Below are positions 48,823 through 57,402 of a DNA stretch of 64,000 bases, piece by piece. Location: positions 124,001 through 188,000 of the forward strand of contig JAMLHB010000001.1 of the NCBI GenBank assembly GCA_023957375.1, given 5' to 3'. Source of the DNA: Flavobacteriales bacterium. Its GTDB lineage: Bacteria > Bacteroidota > Bacteroidia > Flavobacteriales_F > PHOS-HE28. Within the stretch, counting starts at the first letter, position 1. Every line of letters starts with the position of its first letter. The notes under the pieces are model-generated. The model searched no databases, was not told where the DNA came from, and worked only from the letters and a program-made list of their open reading frames with translations. The position numbers and the translations under genes are program-made.

Positions 48823-49092
48823 GGGAGCCTTAGGAGGGGTTTGCCTCAGGATCCCCTACGGGAGACCGCTGAGGGAGCCATGCGATCGGTCATTTCTTGC
48901 CTCAGGGTCCCCTTCGGGAGACCGCTGAGGGAGCCTTAGGAGGGGATTGCCTCAGGGTCCCCTTCGGGAGACCGCTGAGGGAGTCTTAGGAGGGGATTGC
49001 CTCAGGGGTCCCCTTCGGAAGACCGCTGAGGGAGCCATGTGATTGGTTATTTCTTTCCTCAGGGTCTCCTTCGGGAGGCCACTGAGGGAGCC
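48794..49092. repeat. Array of six UNCG-tetraloop hairpins
   Basis: Copies start at 48794, 48844, 48900, 48950, 49000 and 49057. Each is 36-37 bases: CCTCAGGGTCCCC, a TTCG loop (TACG in copy 2), then GGGAGACCGCTGAGGGAGCC. Spacers are of two kinds only: a 14-base TTAGGAGGGGRTTG and a 20-base ATGYGATYGG type. The array fills the space between convergent hutH and the glutamate synthase-like gene and includes the hutH stop codon. It may act as a bidirectional terminator or be a BIME/REP-like element. Confidence 0.9.
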
Positions 49093-49119
49093 TTAGGAGG
49101 GAATCGTCTTATTTTCTGA

Positions 49120-50793
49120 TCATCTGTTCGGATCAAATCCCGACCATTCGATCCCCGCCAGCTCGGCCAATTCCTTGTGCCAGCTGGAAATATCGTCCTT
49201 GTTGAACTGGCTGAGTTGATCATGCCCGCAGGCCCTGGCCATCACCTGCATCAGATGAACGCTCACCTCGAAGAAGTTGAACAGGCGAGTGGCGCCTTTG
49301 GCGACGTTGAGCCGCTTGCGCAGTTCGGGATCCTGGGTGGTGATGCCGGTTGGGCAGCGGTTGGTGTTGCAGATGCGCGCGGAGATGCAGCCCACCGCTT
49401 GCATGGCGGAGTTGGCCAGGGCGATGCCGTCTGCGCCCAAGGCCATGGCCTTGATGAAGTCCATGTGGGTGCGCAGCCCGCCGGTGATGATCAAGGTGAT
49501 CTTGCCGCTGAGCCCCTGCTTGTCCAAGTGGTGGCGCGCCCGGGCCAGTGCAGGAATGGTGGGCACGGAGATGTGGTCGCGGAACATGGCCGGTGCATCG
49601 CCGGTGCCGCCGCCACGCCCGTCCAGGATGATGTAGTCAGCACCTGATGCAATGGCGAAGTCCATGTCCTTCTCGATGTGCTGCGCGCTCATCTTGAAGC
49701 CCACGGGAATGCCGCCGGTAAGCTGGCGCACGTGATCGGCCATCTGCGCAAAGTCCTTCACCGTGTGCAGGTCCTTGAAGGTGGGCGGCGAGTCGGCGTT
49801 GGTGCCGGGCTTCAGCTTGCGGATCTCGGAGATGCGCCCCACGTTCTTGATGCCCGGCAAGTGCCCGCCGGTACCGGTCTTGGCGCTTTGGCCACACTTG
49901 AAGTGGAAGGCCTGGATCTTCGGTAGCAGCTCGTCGGTGTAGCCGAATTTGGCGGAGGCGTATTCCAGCATGTAGCGCTTGTTGGCCGCCTGGGATTCGG
50001 GCAGCATGCCCCCTTCACCGGAGGCGATGGCCGTGCCGGCGCGCTGTGCGCCCATGGCCAGGGAGAGCTTGGCTTCCTGCGACAGGGAGCCGAAGCTCAT
50101 GTCGCTCACGAAGAGGGGGATGTCCAGCACGAGCGGCTTCTTCGCCTGTGGGCCGATTACCAACTTGGTGCCCACGGCCACATCTTCCATCAGTGGCTGC
50201 TTCGCGATCTGTGCGGTCATGATCTGGATGTCGTTCCAGTCGGGCAGGTCCTTGCGTGGCACGCCCATGGCCACCATTTCGCCGTAGTCGCCCATGCCCT
50301 TCAGCCCGAGCTGGGCCAGCTTGTGGATGTAGGCCACGGTGGGCTCGATCGGCGTGGGCACCGCCTCCGGCATGTGCTCCTCGCGGGTCATGGGGTCCTC
50401 ATCCGCCGCCGCTGCCTTTGTTGCTGCCGCCTTTTCCTTTGTCGCAGCCGCTTGCTTGTCGGCCGCAGAGAGGTTGCGTGTGGCATACTTGTACTCGTAG
50501 TCAGGTAATGCGAACTCCTGTCCCACTTTGTCAGTGGGCACCTGTTCATGGTGGCCGTCGCAGTAGGGTGCATCGTGCGATTGTTTGCAGCGGCAGAGCC
50601 ACACCTCGCCGGTTTCCTTGGCCTTGAAGTGCAGTGGCTCGAACGGCGTATGCGCGCACGAATCGTCGCAATACGGCTGTGCGGCGGAGCGCCCGCAACT
50701 GCACCAGCGGTATTCCTTGCCCGTTTCCACGTTCACGTTGATCGGGTTGTTCATCGCCACGATCGGTTTGCTCTTTTGTCCCTTATCAGTCAT
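49120..50793 (-). CDS. CDGSH iron-sulfur / FMN-binding glutamate synthase fusion
   Basis: This 557-residue protein has two CDGSH-type Fe-S modules. Residues 31-46 hold C31, C33 and C42 but Cys46 where His is expected (CDDSC). Residues 67-82 hold C67, C69, C78 and H82. An Ala/Lys-rich linker follows. From about 200 on it is a glutamate synthase alpha-like TIM barrel (FVSDMSFGSLSQEAKLSLAM, SGEGGMLPESQ, ILDGRGGGTGDAP) with a 3Fe-4S Cys set in CISARICNTNRCPTG. There is no glutaminase domain. The ATG at 50793 gives MTDKGQKSKP. Physiological reaction unknown; it may be a redox enzyme related to GltS. Confidence 0.88.
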   Translation of the reverse strand: MTDKGQKSKPIVAMNNPINVNVETGKEYRWCSCGRSAAQPYCDDSCAHTPFEPLHFKAKETGEVWLCRCKQSHDAPYCDGHHEQVPTDKVGQEFALPDYEYKYATRNLSAADKQAAATKEKAAATKAAAADEDPMTREEHMPEAVPTPIEPTVAYIHKLAQLGLKGMGDYGEMVAMGVPRKDLPDWNDIQIMTAQIAKQPLMEDVAVGTKLVIGPQAKKPLVLDIPLFVSDMSFGSLSQEAKLSLAMGAQRAGTAIASGEGGMLPESQAANKRYMLEYASAKFGYTDELLPKIQAFHFKCGQSAKTGTGGHLPGIKNVGRISEIRKLKPGTNADSPPTFKDLHTVKDFAQMADHVRQLTGGIPVGFKMSAQHIEKDMDFAIASGADYIILDGRGGGTGDAPAMFRDHISVPTIPALARARHHLDKQGLSGKITLIITGGLRTHMDFIKAMALGADGIALANSAMQAVGCISARICNTNRCPTGITTQDPELRKRLNVAKGATRLFNFFEVSVHLMQVMARACGHDQLSQFNKDDISSWHKELAELAGIEWSGFDPNR

Positions 50794-50873
50794 TGGATGT
50801 TTTGTCGGATTGAAAATGAATGTTGTTCCGCACAAGGTAAGGATGTGACTTCGGTTGCCGAGGTGATGTACCA

Positions 50874-51070
50874 GGGCCATCGGGCCTAATGCGCCCTGCG
50901 GGCGCGGCTTCCAATAGAATTCAAACCACGGATGGACACCGATGAACACGGATCATGGACCTACCTGCCAAGCAAACCAACCCTTCCTATCCGTGTGGAT
51001 CCGTGTGGATCCGTGGTTCAAGACAGTGCGTGAATGCGCCGCCAGGCGCATGGATAAGACCCGATAGCCC
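50874..51070. repeat. Dispersed palindromic repeat, copy R3
   Basis: It has the same order as R1: GGGCCATCGGGCC-like left end, GCGCCCTGCGGGCGC hairpin, ACCACGGATGGACACC, GGATCCGTGGTTCAAG, GCGCCGCCAGGCGC hairpin and CCCGATAGCCC right end. It is longer than R1 in the middle. It occupies most of the 406-base gap between 50794 and 51199, in which I see no gene. Confidence 0.75.
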
Positions 51071-51199
51071 CGTATGATGTACCAACGGGGCTATCAAGAA
51101 GTGGTTGGAACGACGGTGTGTCCCTGGTGTCAACCAATTTCGGCAATGAAATGCGGAGTGTGCGATGCCAGGCACGCGTGACGCCTCCGATCTCGGACT

Positions 51200-52672
51200 T
51201 CAGAACCGGAACCGCAAAAAGCCCATGCTGAGGGACAGCGTGGGGTTGCGCTGGGTGAAGAAAGTGACCACGTCGCGCGAAGCGACACCGGCCTCCCATG
51301 TGCCGTTGCCTATGCTGAAGGTGATGCCCACGGGCACTTTGAAGCCATAACCGCCGCCGGTGCTGATGCCCGTGCCCAGCACCAACCAGTTGAACGGCCG
51401 TAGGTCCATGCCTAAACCGAAAGCCGTGCTTTGCAGGTTGCCCGGCTCTTGGTTCAACGGGGCTACCACCTCGCCCCCGAGTTCCAAGTGCTTCCCGGCC
51501 ACCCAACCAATGCCGAACCGGGCGGTGGAGGGCAGGGCACGGCGGGTGCGGAGGCCGGATTCCCAGTGCAGCGCACCGCTGTTGGTGACGAAATCCTCCA
51601 GGCCGTTGATCAGGTCGTAGTTCTCCAGGCCGTTGGTGGCCAGGTCGATCAGGCTGCCGTCGCCGGCGGTATAAACATCCCCGTTCCAGTTGATCGAGCC
51701 AATGTTGCACACCGAGGCGCCGATCTTCCACTTCTTGTCGAGTATCACGCTCAAGCCCAAGTCCACGCCGAAGCCGTTGCCCGCAGGCGTGGGGGAGAGG
51801 ATGGAGCGACCAATGGAGGGGGCGTCCGCCCGCCGCTCGCCGCTCTCCACATCAAATCCCAAGCTGGAGGTGATCGCCGTGAATCCCGAGGCCTTGCCAT
51901 CCGCTGCGCTGATGTCCACCACCCCGATGCCCAACAAGTATTTCAAGCCGATGCCAGCATCGATCTCCAGGTCATCGTTGCGTACCAGGTGGCGCCCGTA
52001 CGAGAAGCTGAATTCCCGATACCAGCTGGCCTGCAGGTGCGAGCCGTCCAGCACTTTGGAAAGCAATTGCGGTTGGCTGGCGATGCCCAAGGCGATCAAG
52101 GCGATGGAATCGGGCGACAGGTTCTCGTAGTTGGGGATCGTATCACCCGTGACCAGCACCAGCAGGTTGAAGTAATCCGACCGGAAGCCGAGGAACGCTA
52201 ATTCCGCCGTTAGCGGGCCGAAGCGCGAGGACACTTGCATGCGGTCGCGAACCTGGAAAGCGAAGCCGCCCGCCTGTTCGGAAGTGACGGCCGCGCCGAA
52301 CAACATCAGGTCCACGTTGCCCAGTACGCCCGCGTCGGCAAATTGCCTGCCGGCCTCCACCTTCTGTTCCTCGGTGAAGCGGAAGTCGGTGTTCAGCATC
52401 CGGTGGCGGATGTCGTCCCGCGTCAACGCATTCGAGTTCACGCTGTAGCTGCCTTCGGCAAATCCGATCGCTACGTGTTTGCCCTCATTGCGCCACTGCC
52501 AGCCCAGGTTGGCCGGGTTGATGCCCACTGCCTGGTAGTCCGTGACGAACGTGGTGGAAGCGGCGCGGCCCGTGGTGGTGAACACGCTCATGTCCGCTTG
52601 CCCATGCACAAGAAAAGCAGATGCAATGAATGCACCGATGAACGGGGAACGCAATTGGAATCTGGAGGGCAT
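51200..52672 (-). CDS. DUF5723-like outer-membrane beta-barrel protein
   Basis: This 490-residue protein has a signal peptide (SPFIGAFIASAFLVHG). Near the start it carries YQAVGINPANLGWQ, the NPA-type motif of PorV/FadL-like barrels. Amphipathic strands ending SLSMGFLRFRF complete the barrel. The family is Bacteroidota-specific and may be linked to surface secretion or gliding, but its role is unknown. The ATG at 52672 (MPSRFQLRSP) is chosen; the codon 18 bases upstream is TTG. Confidence 0.68.
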   Translation of the reverse strand: MPSRFQLRSPFIGAFIASAFLVHGQADMSVFTTTGRAASTTFVTDYQAVGINPANLGWQWRNEGKHVAIGFAEGSYSVNSNALTRDDIRHRMLNTDFRFTEEQKVEAGRQFADAGVLGNVDLMLFGAAVTSEQAGGFAFQVRDRMQVSSRFGPLTAELAFLGFRSDYFNLLVLVTGDTIPNYENLSPDSIALIALGIASQPQLLSKVLDGSHLQASWYREFSFSYGRHLVRNDDLEIDAGIGLKYLLGIGVVDISAADGKASGFTAITSSLGFDVESGERRADAPSIGRSILSPTPAGNGFGVDLGLSVILDKKWKIGASVCNIGSINWNGDVYTAGDGSLIDLATNGLENYDLINGLEDFVTNSGALHWESGLRTRRALPSTARFGIGWVAGKHLELGGEVVAPLNQEPGNLQSTAFGLGMDLRPFNWLVLGTGISTGGGYGFKVPVGITFSIGNGTWEAGVASRDVVTFFTQRNPTLSLSMGFLRFRF

Positions 52673-52750
52673 GGTACGAAATAAATACAATGCAGCCCTT
52701 CATACGAATGGTTCCCCCGAATAGGTGACACGGGCCGCAACTTTGCCGGC

Positions 52751-53389
52751 ATGATCCTGTACCTCTTGCCCGGTGTGGGCTGCGATCGCCGGCTGTTCTC
52801 CCGTCTACAACTGCCGGGCATGGAGGTGAACGTACTGGAGTGGCCGGCTTTTCCCCCGGGGTGCACGATCGGGGATCTGGCGGAAGTGATGCAGGAAGGT
52901 GTGGACAAGGCCCGGCCACACGTCTTGGCGGGCGTGAGCCTGGGCGGCATGGTTGCCCAAGAGTTGGCGCTGCTCACCAGGCCCGAAAAAGTGCTCCTGA
53001 TCTCCACGTGGACCGGCCCGCGGGAATGGCCGCCACGGGTGCGGCTGGCCCATGCACTCGGACTTCCGGCCCTGATCCGGCCGGCCACCATGTGCGTGAC
53101 CTGGCCGGTGAAGCGCATCCTCGGGCCACGCCCGCGCGACATTGACAAGCTGCTGTGGGACATGGCCGTGGACCAAGGCGCCCATCAGATCCGCCGGGGC
53201 GTGGAGGCTGTGCTGCGCTGGAAGGGCTCAACCTGGAAGGGGCCGGTGTACCGCATTCATGGTGATAACGACCACGTGATCCCTTTGCGGTTTGCCGCTG
53301 ATCGCATTGTGCCTGATGGCGGGCACATCATGGTGCTCACAAAGGCGGATGAAGTCTCGCAAGCGTTGGTGGAGGCAGTAGGCGGCTGA
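52751..53389 (+). CDS. Alpha/beta hydrolase
   Basis: This 212-residue hydrolase fold protein has the oxyanion turn at LPGVGCDRRLF, the nucleophile elbow GVSLGGMVAQ, an acid in IHGDNDHVIP and a His in DGGHIMV. It has no signal peptide, so it is cytosolic. Its short lid suggests a small esterase or thioesterase-like enzyme. Substrate unknown. CAACTTTG, near the -7 consensus, lies 4 bases before the ATG. It is convergent with the DUF4159 gene. Confidence 0.85.
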   Translation: MILYLLPGVGCDRRLFSRLQLPGMEVNVLEWPAFPPGCTIGDLAEVMQEGVDKARPHVLAGVSLGGMVAQELALLTRPEKVLLISTWTGPREWPPRVRLAHALGLPALIRPATMCVTWPVKRILGPRPRDIDKLLWDMAVDQGAHQIRRGVEAVLRWKGSTWKGPVYRIHGDNDHVIPLRFAADRIVPDGGHIMVLTKADEVSQALVEAVGG

Positions 53390-53397
53390 CCACCCGC

Positions 53398-54054
53398 TCA
53401 CTCCGCGCCCCCGAACACATACTGCACCATGTTGGCGCCCATCTGCAGGGCCTTGCGGTGCAGTTCAGGCGGGTCGTTGTGCACCTCGGGGTCCTCCCAA
53501 CCGTCGCCAAGGTCGCATTCGTAATCGTAGAAGCACACCAACCGGCCTTCCCAGATCAGGCCGAAGCCCTGTGCGGGCTTGCCGTCGTGCTCGTGGATCT
53601 TGGGCAGGCCGCGCGGGAAGTCGTACTTCTGGTGATAGATGGGGTGCGCGAAGGGAAGCTCCACCAGGTCGAGCTCGGGGAACACGAGCTTGAGGGCGGG
53701 CCGAATGAACTGGTCGATGCCATAGTTGTCGCTCACATGCAGGAAGCCACCACCGATGAGGTAGTTGCGCAGGTTCTGTGCCTCTTGCGGGCTGAAGGTG
53801 ATGTTGCCGTGCCCGGTAACGTCCAACCATGGGTAGTTGAAGATGTCCGGGCTGCCCACGTCCACGTTGGGCACCTCGGGGTTGATGTTCATGCCCAGCT
53901 GGCCATTGCAGAACTTCACCAAATTCGGCACGGCCGTGGGGTTGGCATACCAGTCGCCACCTCCGTTGTACTTCAACACGGCCAGTTGGTAGGTGCCTTG
54001 GGCGGTTGCGCACAGACCGGTGAGAAGTGCGAGGGACAGTAGGAGGGCGCGCAT
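53398..54054 (-). CDS. DUF4159 domain secreted protein
   Basis: This 218-residue protein has a signal peptide (MRALLLSLALLTGLCATAQ). The DUF4159 domain has LKYNGGGDWYANPTAVPNL, YPWLDVTGHGNITFS, GGFLHVSDNYGIDQFIRP and GLIWEGRLVCFYDYECDLGD. Function is unknown; the fold is glutamine-amidotransferase-like in related proteins. GATCTTTG (54060-54067, minus strand) ends 5 bases before the ATG. It is the last gene of the exporter/rsmE run, after a 63-base gap. Confidence 0.85.
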   Translation of the reverse strand: MRALLLSLALLTGLCATAQGTYQLAVLKYNGGGDWYANPTAVPNLVKFCNGQLGMNINPEVPNVDVGSPDIFNYPWLDVTGHGNITFSPQEAQNLRNYLIGGGFLHVSDNYGIDQFIRPALKLVFPELDLVELPFAHPIYHQKYDFPRGLPKIHEHDGKPAQGFGLIWEGRLVCFYDYECDLGDGWEDPEVHNDPPELHRKALQMGANMVQYVFGGAE

Positions 54055-54117
54055 GTGGGCAAAGATCGGGGAGGTTGGCTTTGGTCAATTTGCCAATTGA
54101 ACAATTTGCCAAAGCGT

Positions 54118-54816
54118 TCACCGCTGTTGTGCGAAGTTCATCCACGTGCAGGCCGCGATGGCGGCGGTCTCGGTGCGCAGGCGGGCGTTGCCAAGGCTGA
54201 TTGCCGTAAAGCCGTGCGCAATGAGCAGTTCGGCCTCCTCCGCGGTAAAGTCGCCTTCCGGCCCGATCAACATCAGCGCATCCCGTGCGGGGTCGTAAAC
54301 GGAGGTGAGGTCGGCATGGCTGCCTTCGCACCAGCCGAAGAATTTCTGCGCGGTGGGGAAGGAGGCCAGGCTGTCCACCGTTCTCAGCTCATCCAACTGC
54401 GGCAGCCACCGTCGTTGGCTTTGCTTCATGGCGCCAACCAGCACCTTCTCCATGCGCTCGTGGCGCAACTTGCTGCGTTCCGTGCGGTGCGTATGCAGGG
54501 GCGTGATGCGGTCCACGCCGATCTCGGTGGCCTTCTCCAGGAACCACTCGAAGCGTTCCATCTGCTTGGTGGGTGCCACGGCCAAATGGATCTTGGACCT
54601 GCGCTCCGGGGTGGCGCGGTTCATGGTCAGCACATGGACCGTGCAGGTCTTTTTGCCCGTGGCCGTGATCTCGGCTTCCGCAAAACCACCTTTCCCGTCA
54701 AGCAGTCCGATCACTGCGCCTGGGGAGAGCCGCAGGACATGCACGGCATGATGGGCTTCCTCCTCCGGAAGTGCTTCCGTGGGGAGGCCAAGCTCAGGAC
54801 AGTGGAACAGGTGCAT
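54118..54816 (-). CDS. rsmE: 16S rRNA (uracil-1498-N3)-methyltransferase
   Basis: This 232-residue SPOUT methyltransferase modifies U1498 of 16S rRNA. An N-terminal PUA-like part (HHAVHVLRLSPGAVIGLLDG) precedes the knotted domain with KIHLAVAPTKQMERFEWFLE, LIGPEGDFTAEEAE and the AdoMet signature SLGNARLRTETAAI. The gene starts 17 bases after the adaptor protein gene and is probably cotranscribed with the ABC exporter. A 7-base stem (GCTTTGG/CCAAAGC) lies downstream. Confidence 0.92.
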   Translation of the reverse strand: MHLFHCPELGLPTEALPEEEAHHAVHVLRLSPGAVIGLLDGKGGFAEAEITATGKKTCTVHVLTMNRATPERRSKIHLAVAPTKQMERFEWFLEKATEIGVDRITPLHTHRTERSKLRHERMEKVLVGAMKQSQRRWLPQLDELRTVDSLASFPTAQKFFGWCEGSHADLTSVYDPARDALMLIGPEGDFTAEEAELLIAHGFTAISLGNARLRTETAAIAACTWMNFAQQR

Positions 54817-54833
54817 GGATCGCGCGGGATGGC

Positions 54834-55952
54834 TTACATCGGCGGGCGCTGGTTCCCCTCCTCCATCACTTTCATCGCGCCTTTCAATGTGGTCGTGTCG
54901 CCGATCCCGCCCAGCACCTCGATGTTCACCCCGTCGCTGAGGCCGGTTTTCACGTAGGTTTTCTTCCAGTCCTTGCCGTTCTTCACTTCCACGAATGCAC
55001 TGTCGCCGCTGCCGTTGAAGGTAATCACGCTTTCGGGTATGGCCCGTACGCTGTCGCGGCGGGCGAGCACGATGTCCGCATTGGCGCTGTACCCCGCACG
55101 CAGGGTTTGGCCTTCCTTCACCTTCACGGCTGCGCGGATCTCAAACTGGATGGCGCCGTTGTTTTCCACGCCTTTCGGGGCGATGTATTCCAGCTCCGCA
55201 TCCCATGAGGCACTGTCGATGGCGCCCACGGTGATCACCACGGGCATGCCTAACCGCACCTTGCCGATCTCGCTTTCATCCACGTTGCCCTTGAAGATCA
55301 GGTCGTTCATGTCGGCCACCGTGGCGATCGTGGTGCCTTCGTTGAAGTTGTTGCGCTCGATCACGCTGCTGCCCACCTTGACGGGTACGTCGAGCACCAT
55401 GCCGTCGATGGTGCTGCGCACGATGGTGTTACTGGCGCTGCCGGTGCTTTTGCTGATGCCATCGCGCACCAGTTGGAGCGCATCCTGTGCGGCCTCCTGC
55501 TCCTGCATGGCGTTGCGCAGGGCGATGTCGTAGGTCTGCATCTCGCTGGCGCTGATCACGCCTTTGTCCGCCAAGGGCTTGTTGCGGTCATAGTTCATCC
55601 GGGCATTGCTTACCGCGATGGCGGCGCTGTTCACGCGGCTTTCCGCCTGGCTCAGCGAGAGCATGTCCGGCACGATCTGGACCGCGGCTAATTGATCGCC
55701 CTTTTTCACCTTCTGTCCCGCTTCCACGAAGAGTTGGCGGATCACGCCGCTCACCACCGGCTTGATGTCGATCTCCTGCCTGGGCTCAATGGTGCCGTTG
55801 GCCACCGTCTTTTGCACGATGGTGGCCACCTTGGGCTTCACCAGGTTGAACACCGGTGGCTTGGAAACGCTCTTTTGGTACAGGAACCAGAGCGTCCAGA
55901 TGAACAGGAAGGCCAGCAGGAAGAGCAGGGCGTACTTGATGATGCGTTTCAT
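54834..55952 (-). CDS. Periplasmic adaptor (HlyD/MacA-type) of ABC exporter
   Basis: This 372-residue membrane-fusion protein has one N-terminal transmembrane anchor (YALLFLLAFLFIWTLWFLY). A biotinyl-lipoyl-like domain (IEPRQEIDIKPVVSGVIRQL, EAGQKVKKGDQL), a coiled-coil hairpin region and beta-barrel segments follow. It couples the inner-membrane ABC parts to an outer-membrane channel, which is not encoded nearby. It is downstream of two permease genes with a 25-base gap. Confidence 0.9.
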   Translation of the reverse strand: MKRIIKYALLFLLAFLFIWTLWFLYQKSVSKPPVFNLVKPKVATIVQKTVANGTIEPRQEIDIKPVVSGVIRQLFVEAGQKVKKGDQLAAVQIVPDMLSLSQAESRVNSAAIAVSNARMNYDRNKPLADKGVISASEMQTYDIALRNAMQEQEAAQDALQLVRDGISKSTGSASNTIVRSTIDGMVLDVPVKVGSSVIERNNFNEGTTIATVADMNDLIFKGNVDESEIGKVRLGMPVVITVGAIDSASWDAELEYIAPKGVENNGAIQFEIRAAVKVKEGQTLRAGYSANADIVLARRDSVRAIPESVITFNGSGDSAFVEVKNGKDWKKTYVKTGLSDGVNIEVLGGIGDTTTLKGAMKVMEEGNQRPPM

Positions 55953-55977
55953 GCGTGTTGCGTTTCTAGCGGAATGG

Positions 55978-57222
55978 TCATTCGGCGCGCAGGGCGTCCA
56001 CGGGTTTAATGCTCAGTGCACGGCGTGCAGGGATCCAGCCGGCGATCAGGCCGCTGATGACCAGGATCACTAACGCCACGACCGCTACATTGAACTGTAC
56101 TTCGGGGTTCTTGAAGAAGCCCCCCTGGATGCCGATGGCGTTGATGCCCTCCATGCTGAGGATGCCAGTCAGCAGGCCTAAGTAACCAGCTATGAAGGTG
56201 AGGGTAAGGGCTTCCTGCATCACCTGCCCGGTGATGTTGGCCGGCCGTGCACCGAGGCTGCGCCGAATGCCGATCTCCTTGGTGCGCTCCTTGATGATCA
56301 CCAGCATGATGTTGCTGATGCCGATGATGCCGGCCACTAAGGTGAGAATGCCCACGAACCAGCTTAGGGCGGTGATCGCCGTAAAGAGCATGCTCATCCG
56401 CTGGAACATGTCCTGCAGGTTGAAACCGCCGAAGGCCAGCGGATCGTTGGGGTCCACCCGGTGGCGCTTGGCCAACATCCGCTTTACGGATGCCTCAAGG
56501 TCGCTCACCTGCACACCCGGTTTCGCACTGATGCTGAACCAGTGCACGATGTTCATGCTGTTGAAGGCTTTCTGGAAGGTGCTGAACGGAATGTAGATGG
56601 TGCTTGTTTGGCCGTCGTCCCGCATGGCGGAGGCCTTGGGCACATGCAGCCCCACCACTTGGAAGTACACGCCTTGGATCCGGATGTACCTGCCCAAGGG
56701 GTCTTCCTTTCCAAAGAGCGTTTCAACCACCTTGGGCCCGATCACGCACACCTTGCGTTCGTCCCGCATGTCCTTTTCGTTGAGGAAGCGGCCTTCGGTG
56801 ATGGTGGAGGCCTGGAAGTGGAGGATCTCGGGCGTGTCGCCGTTCACGCTGAACCCGCCGTTCTTGTCCTTGTAGTTTACGTTGTTGGCACCTCTGTATC
56901 CGCCGAGCTGCAGCCGGGGGGCTACATGATCCACCCCGGGCACGGCCTTGATGGCGGCGATGTCGCCGTTGTCGAAGTCGAACTGGCGCCCCCGCTTGAA
57001 ACCGGCGTAGGGCAGGGAAGTGCTTTGGGTCCACATGAAGCAGCTGTTGGTGGCCCAACCGGAGAAACCGCCCATCACCCCGTTGCTGAGGCCCCGGCCC
57101 ATGCCCAACATGATCACCAGCATGAAGATGCCCCAGAACACGCCGAACATGGTGAGCCCGCTGCGCAGCTTGTTGCGGCTTAGCGTCATCCATATTTCGT
57201 TCCAGCGTTCCTTGTCAAACAT
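55978..57222 (-). CDS. ABC transporter permease (MacB/FtsX type), second copy
   Basis: This 414-residue permease has one N-terminal helix (LTMFGVFWGIFMLVIMLGMG), a large MacB-type periplasmic domain (residues 45-280) and three C-terminal helices. The FtsX motif IKERTKEIGIRRSLGARP is clear, and it ends with PARRALSIKPVDALRAE. It is paralogous to 57403-58647 and of equal length. Both precede the adaptor gene, so the transporter may be a heterodimer. Confidence 0.9.
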   Translation of the reverse strand: MFDKERWNEIWMTLSRNKLRSGLTMFGVFWGIFMLVIMLGMGRGLSNGVMGGFSGWATNSCFMWTQSTSLPYAGFKRGRQFDFDNGDIAAIKAVPGVDHVAPRLQLGGYRGANNVNYKDKNGGFSVNGDTPEILHFQASTITEGRFLNEKDMRDERKVCVIGPKVVETLFGKEDPLGRYIRIQGVYFQVVGLHVPKASAMRDDGQTSTIYIPFSTFQKAFNSMNIVHWFSISAKPGVQVSDLEASVKRMLAKRHRVDPNDPLAFGGFNLQDMFQRMSMLFTAITALSWFVGILTLVAGIIGISNIMLVIIKERTKEIGIRRSLGARPANITGQVMQEALTLTFIAGYLGLLTGILSMEGINAIGIQGGFFKNPEVQFNVAVVALVILVISGLIAGWIPARRALSIKPVDALRAE

Positions 57223-57248
57223 GGATGGTTGGTAATGCCTTGTGGTTG

Positions 57249-57337
57249 GTTGTCAGTTGTTAGTTGTCTGTTGTTCGGTTGTCACGCGTCTGGTGAACGG
57301 TAGCGCCAGGGTCAACTGTCAACCAACAACTGACAAC
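57249..57337. repeat. 13-bp inverted repeat in permease spacer
   Basis: GTTGTCAGTTGTT (57249-57261) and AACAACTGACAAC (57325-57337) are perfect complements with 63 bases between. They lie in the 180-base gap between two permease genes. Similar GTTGTCGGTTG wording occurs after hisS and its duplicate. Confidence 0.6.
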
Positions 57338-57353
57338 TTCCTTTCCTCATTCC

Positions 57354-57395
57354 ACTTTCCTCTTTCCTCTTTCCTCTTTCCTCTTTCCTCTTTCC
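57354..57395. repeat. 7-bp tandem repeat (TCTTTCC)
   Basis: Five perfect TCTTTCC units (57361-57395) follow an ACTTTCC unit. The run ends 8 bases before the stop codon of the upstream permease (57403, minus strand). It is purine-rich (GGAAAGA) in the mRNA. No gene is seen in the spacer. Confidence 0.8.
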
Positions 57396-57402
57396 TGTTT
57401 TC

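Noticed and set aside
48794-49092. CRISPR array
   Set aside because: The repeats are evenly spaced, but the spacers are of only two recurring kinds, are 14 or 20 bases long, and the repeats are hairpins with UNCG loops. No cas genes are present.
54061-54117. Regulatory palindrome CTTTGG...CCAAAG with CAATTTGCC repeats
   Set aside because: The stem is only 7 bases with a long loop and lacks a T-run. It could be a weak terminator after rsmE, but support is too thin for a separate call.
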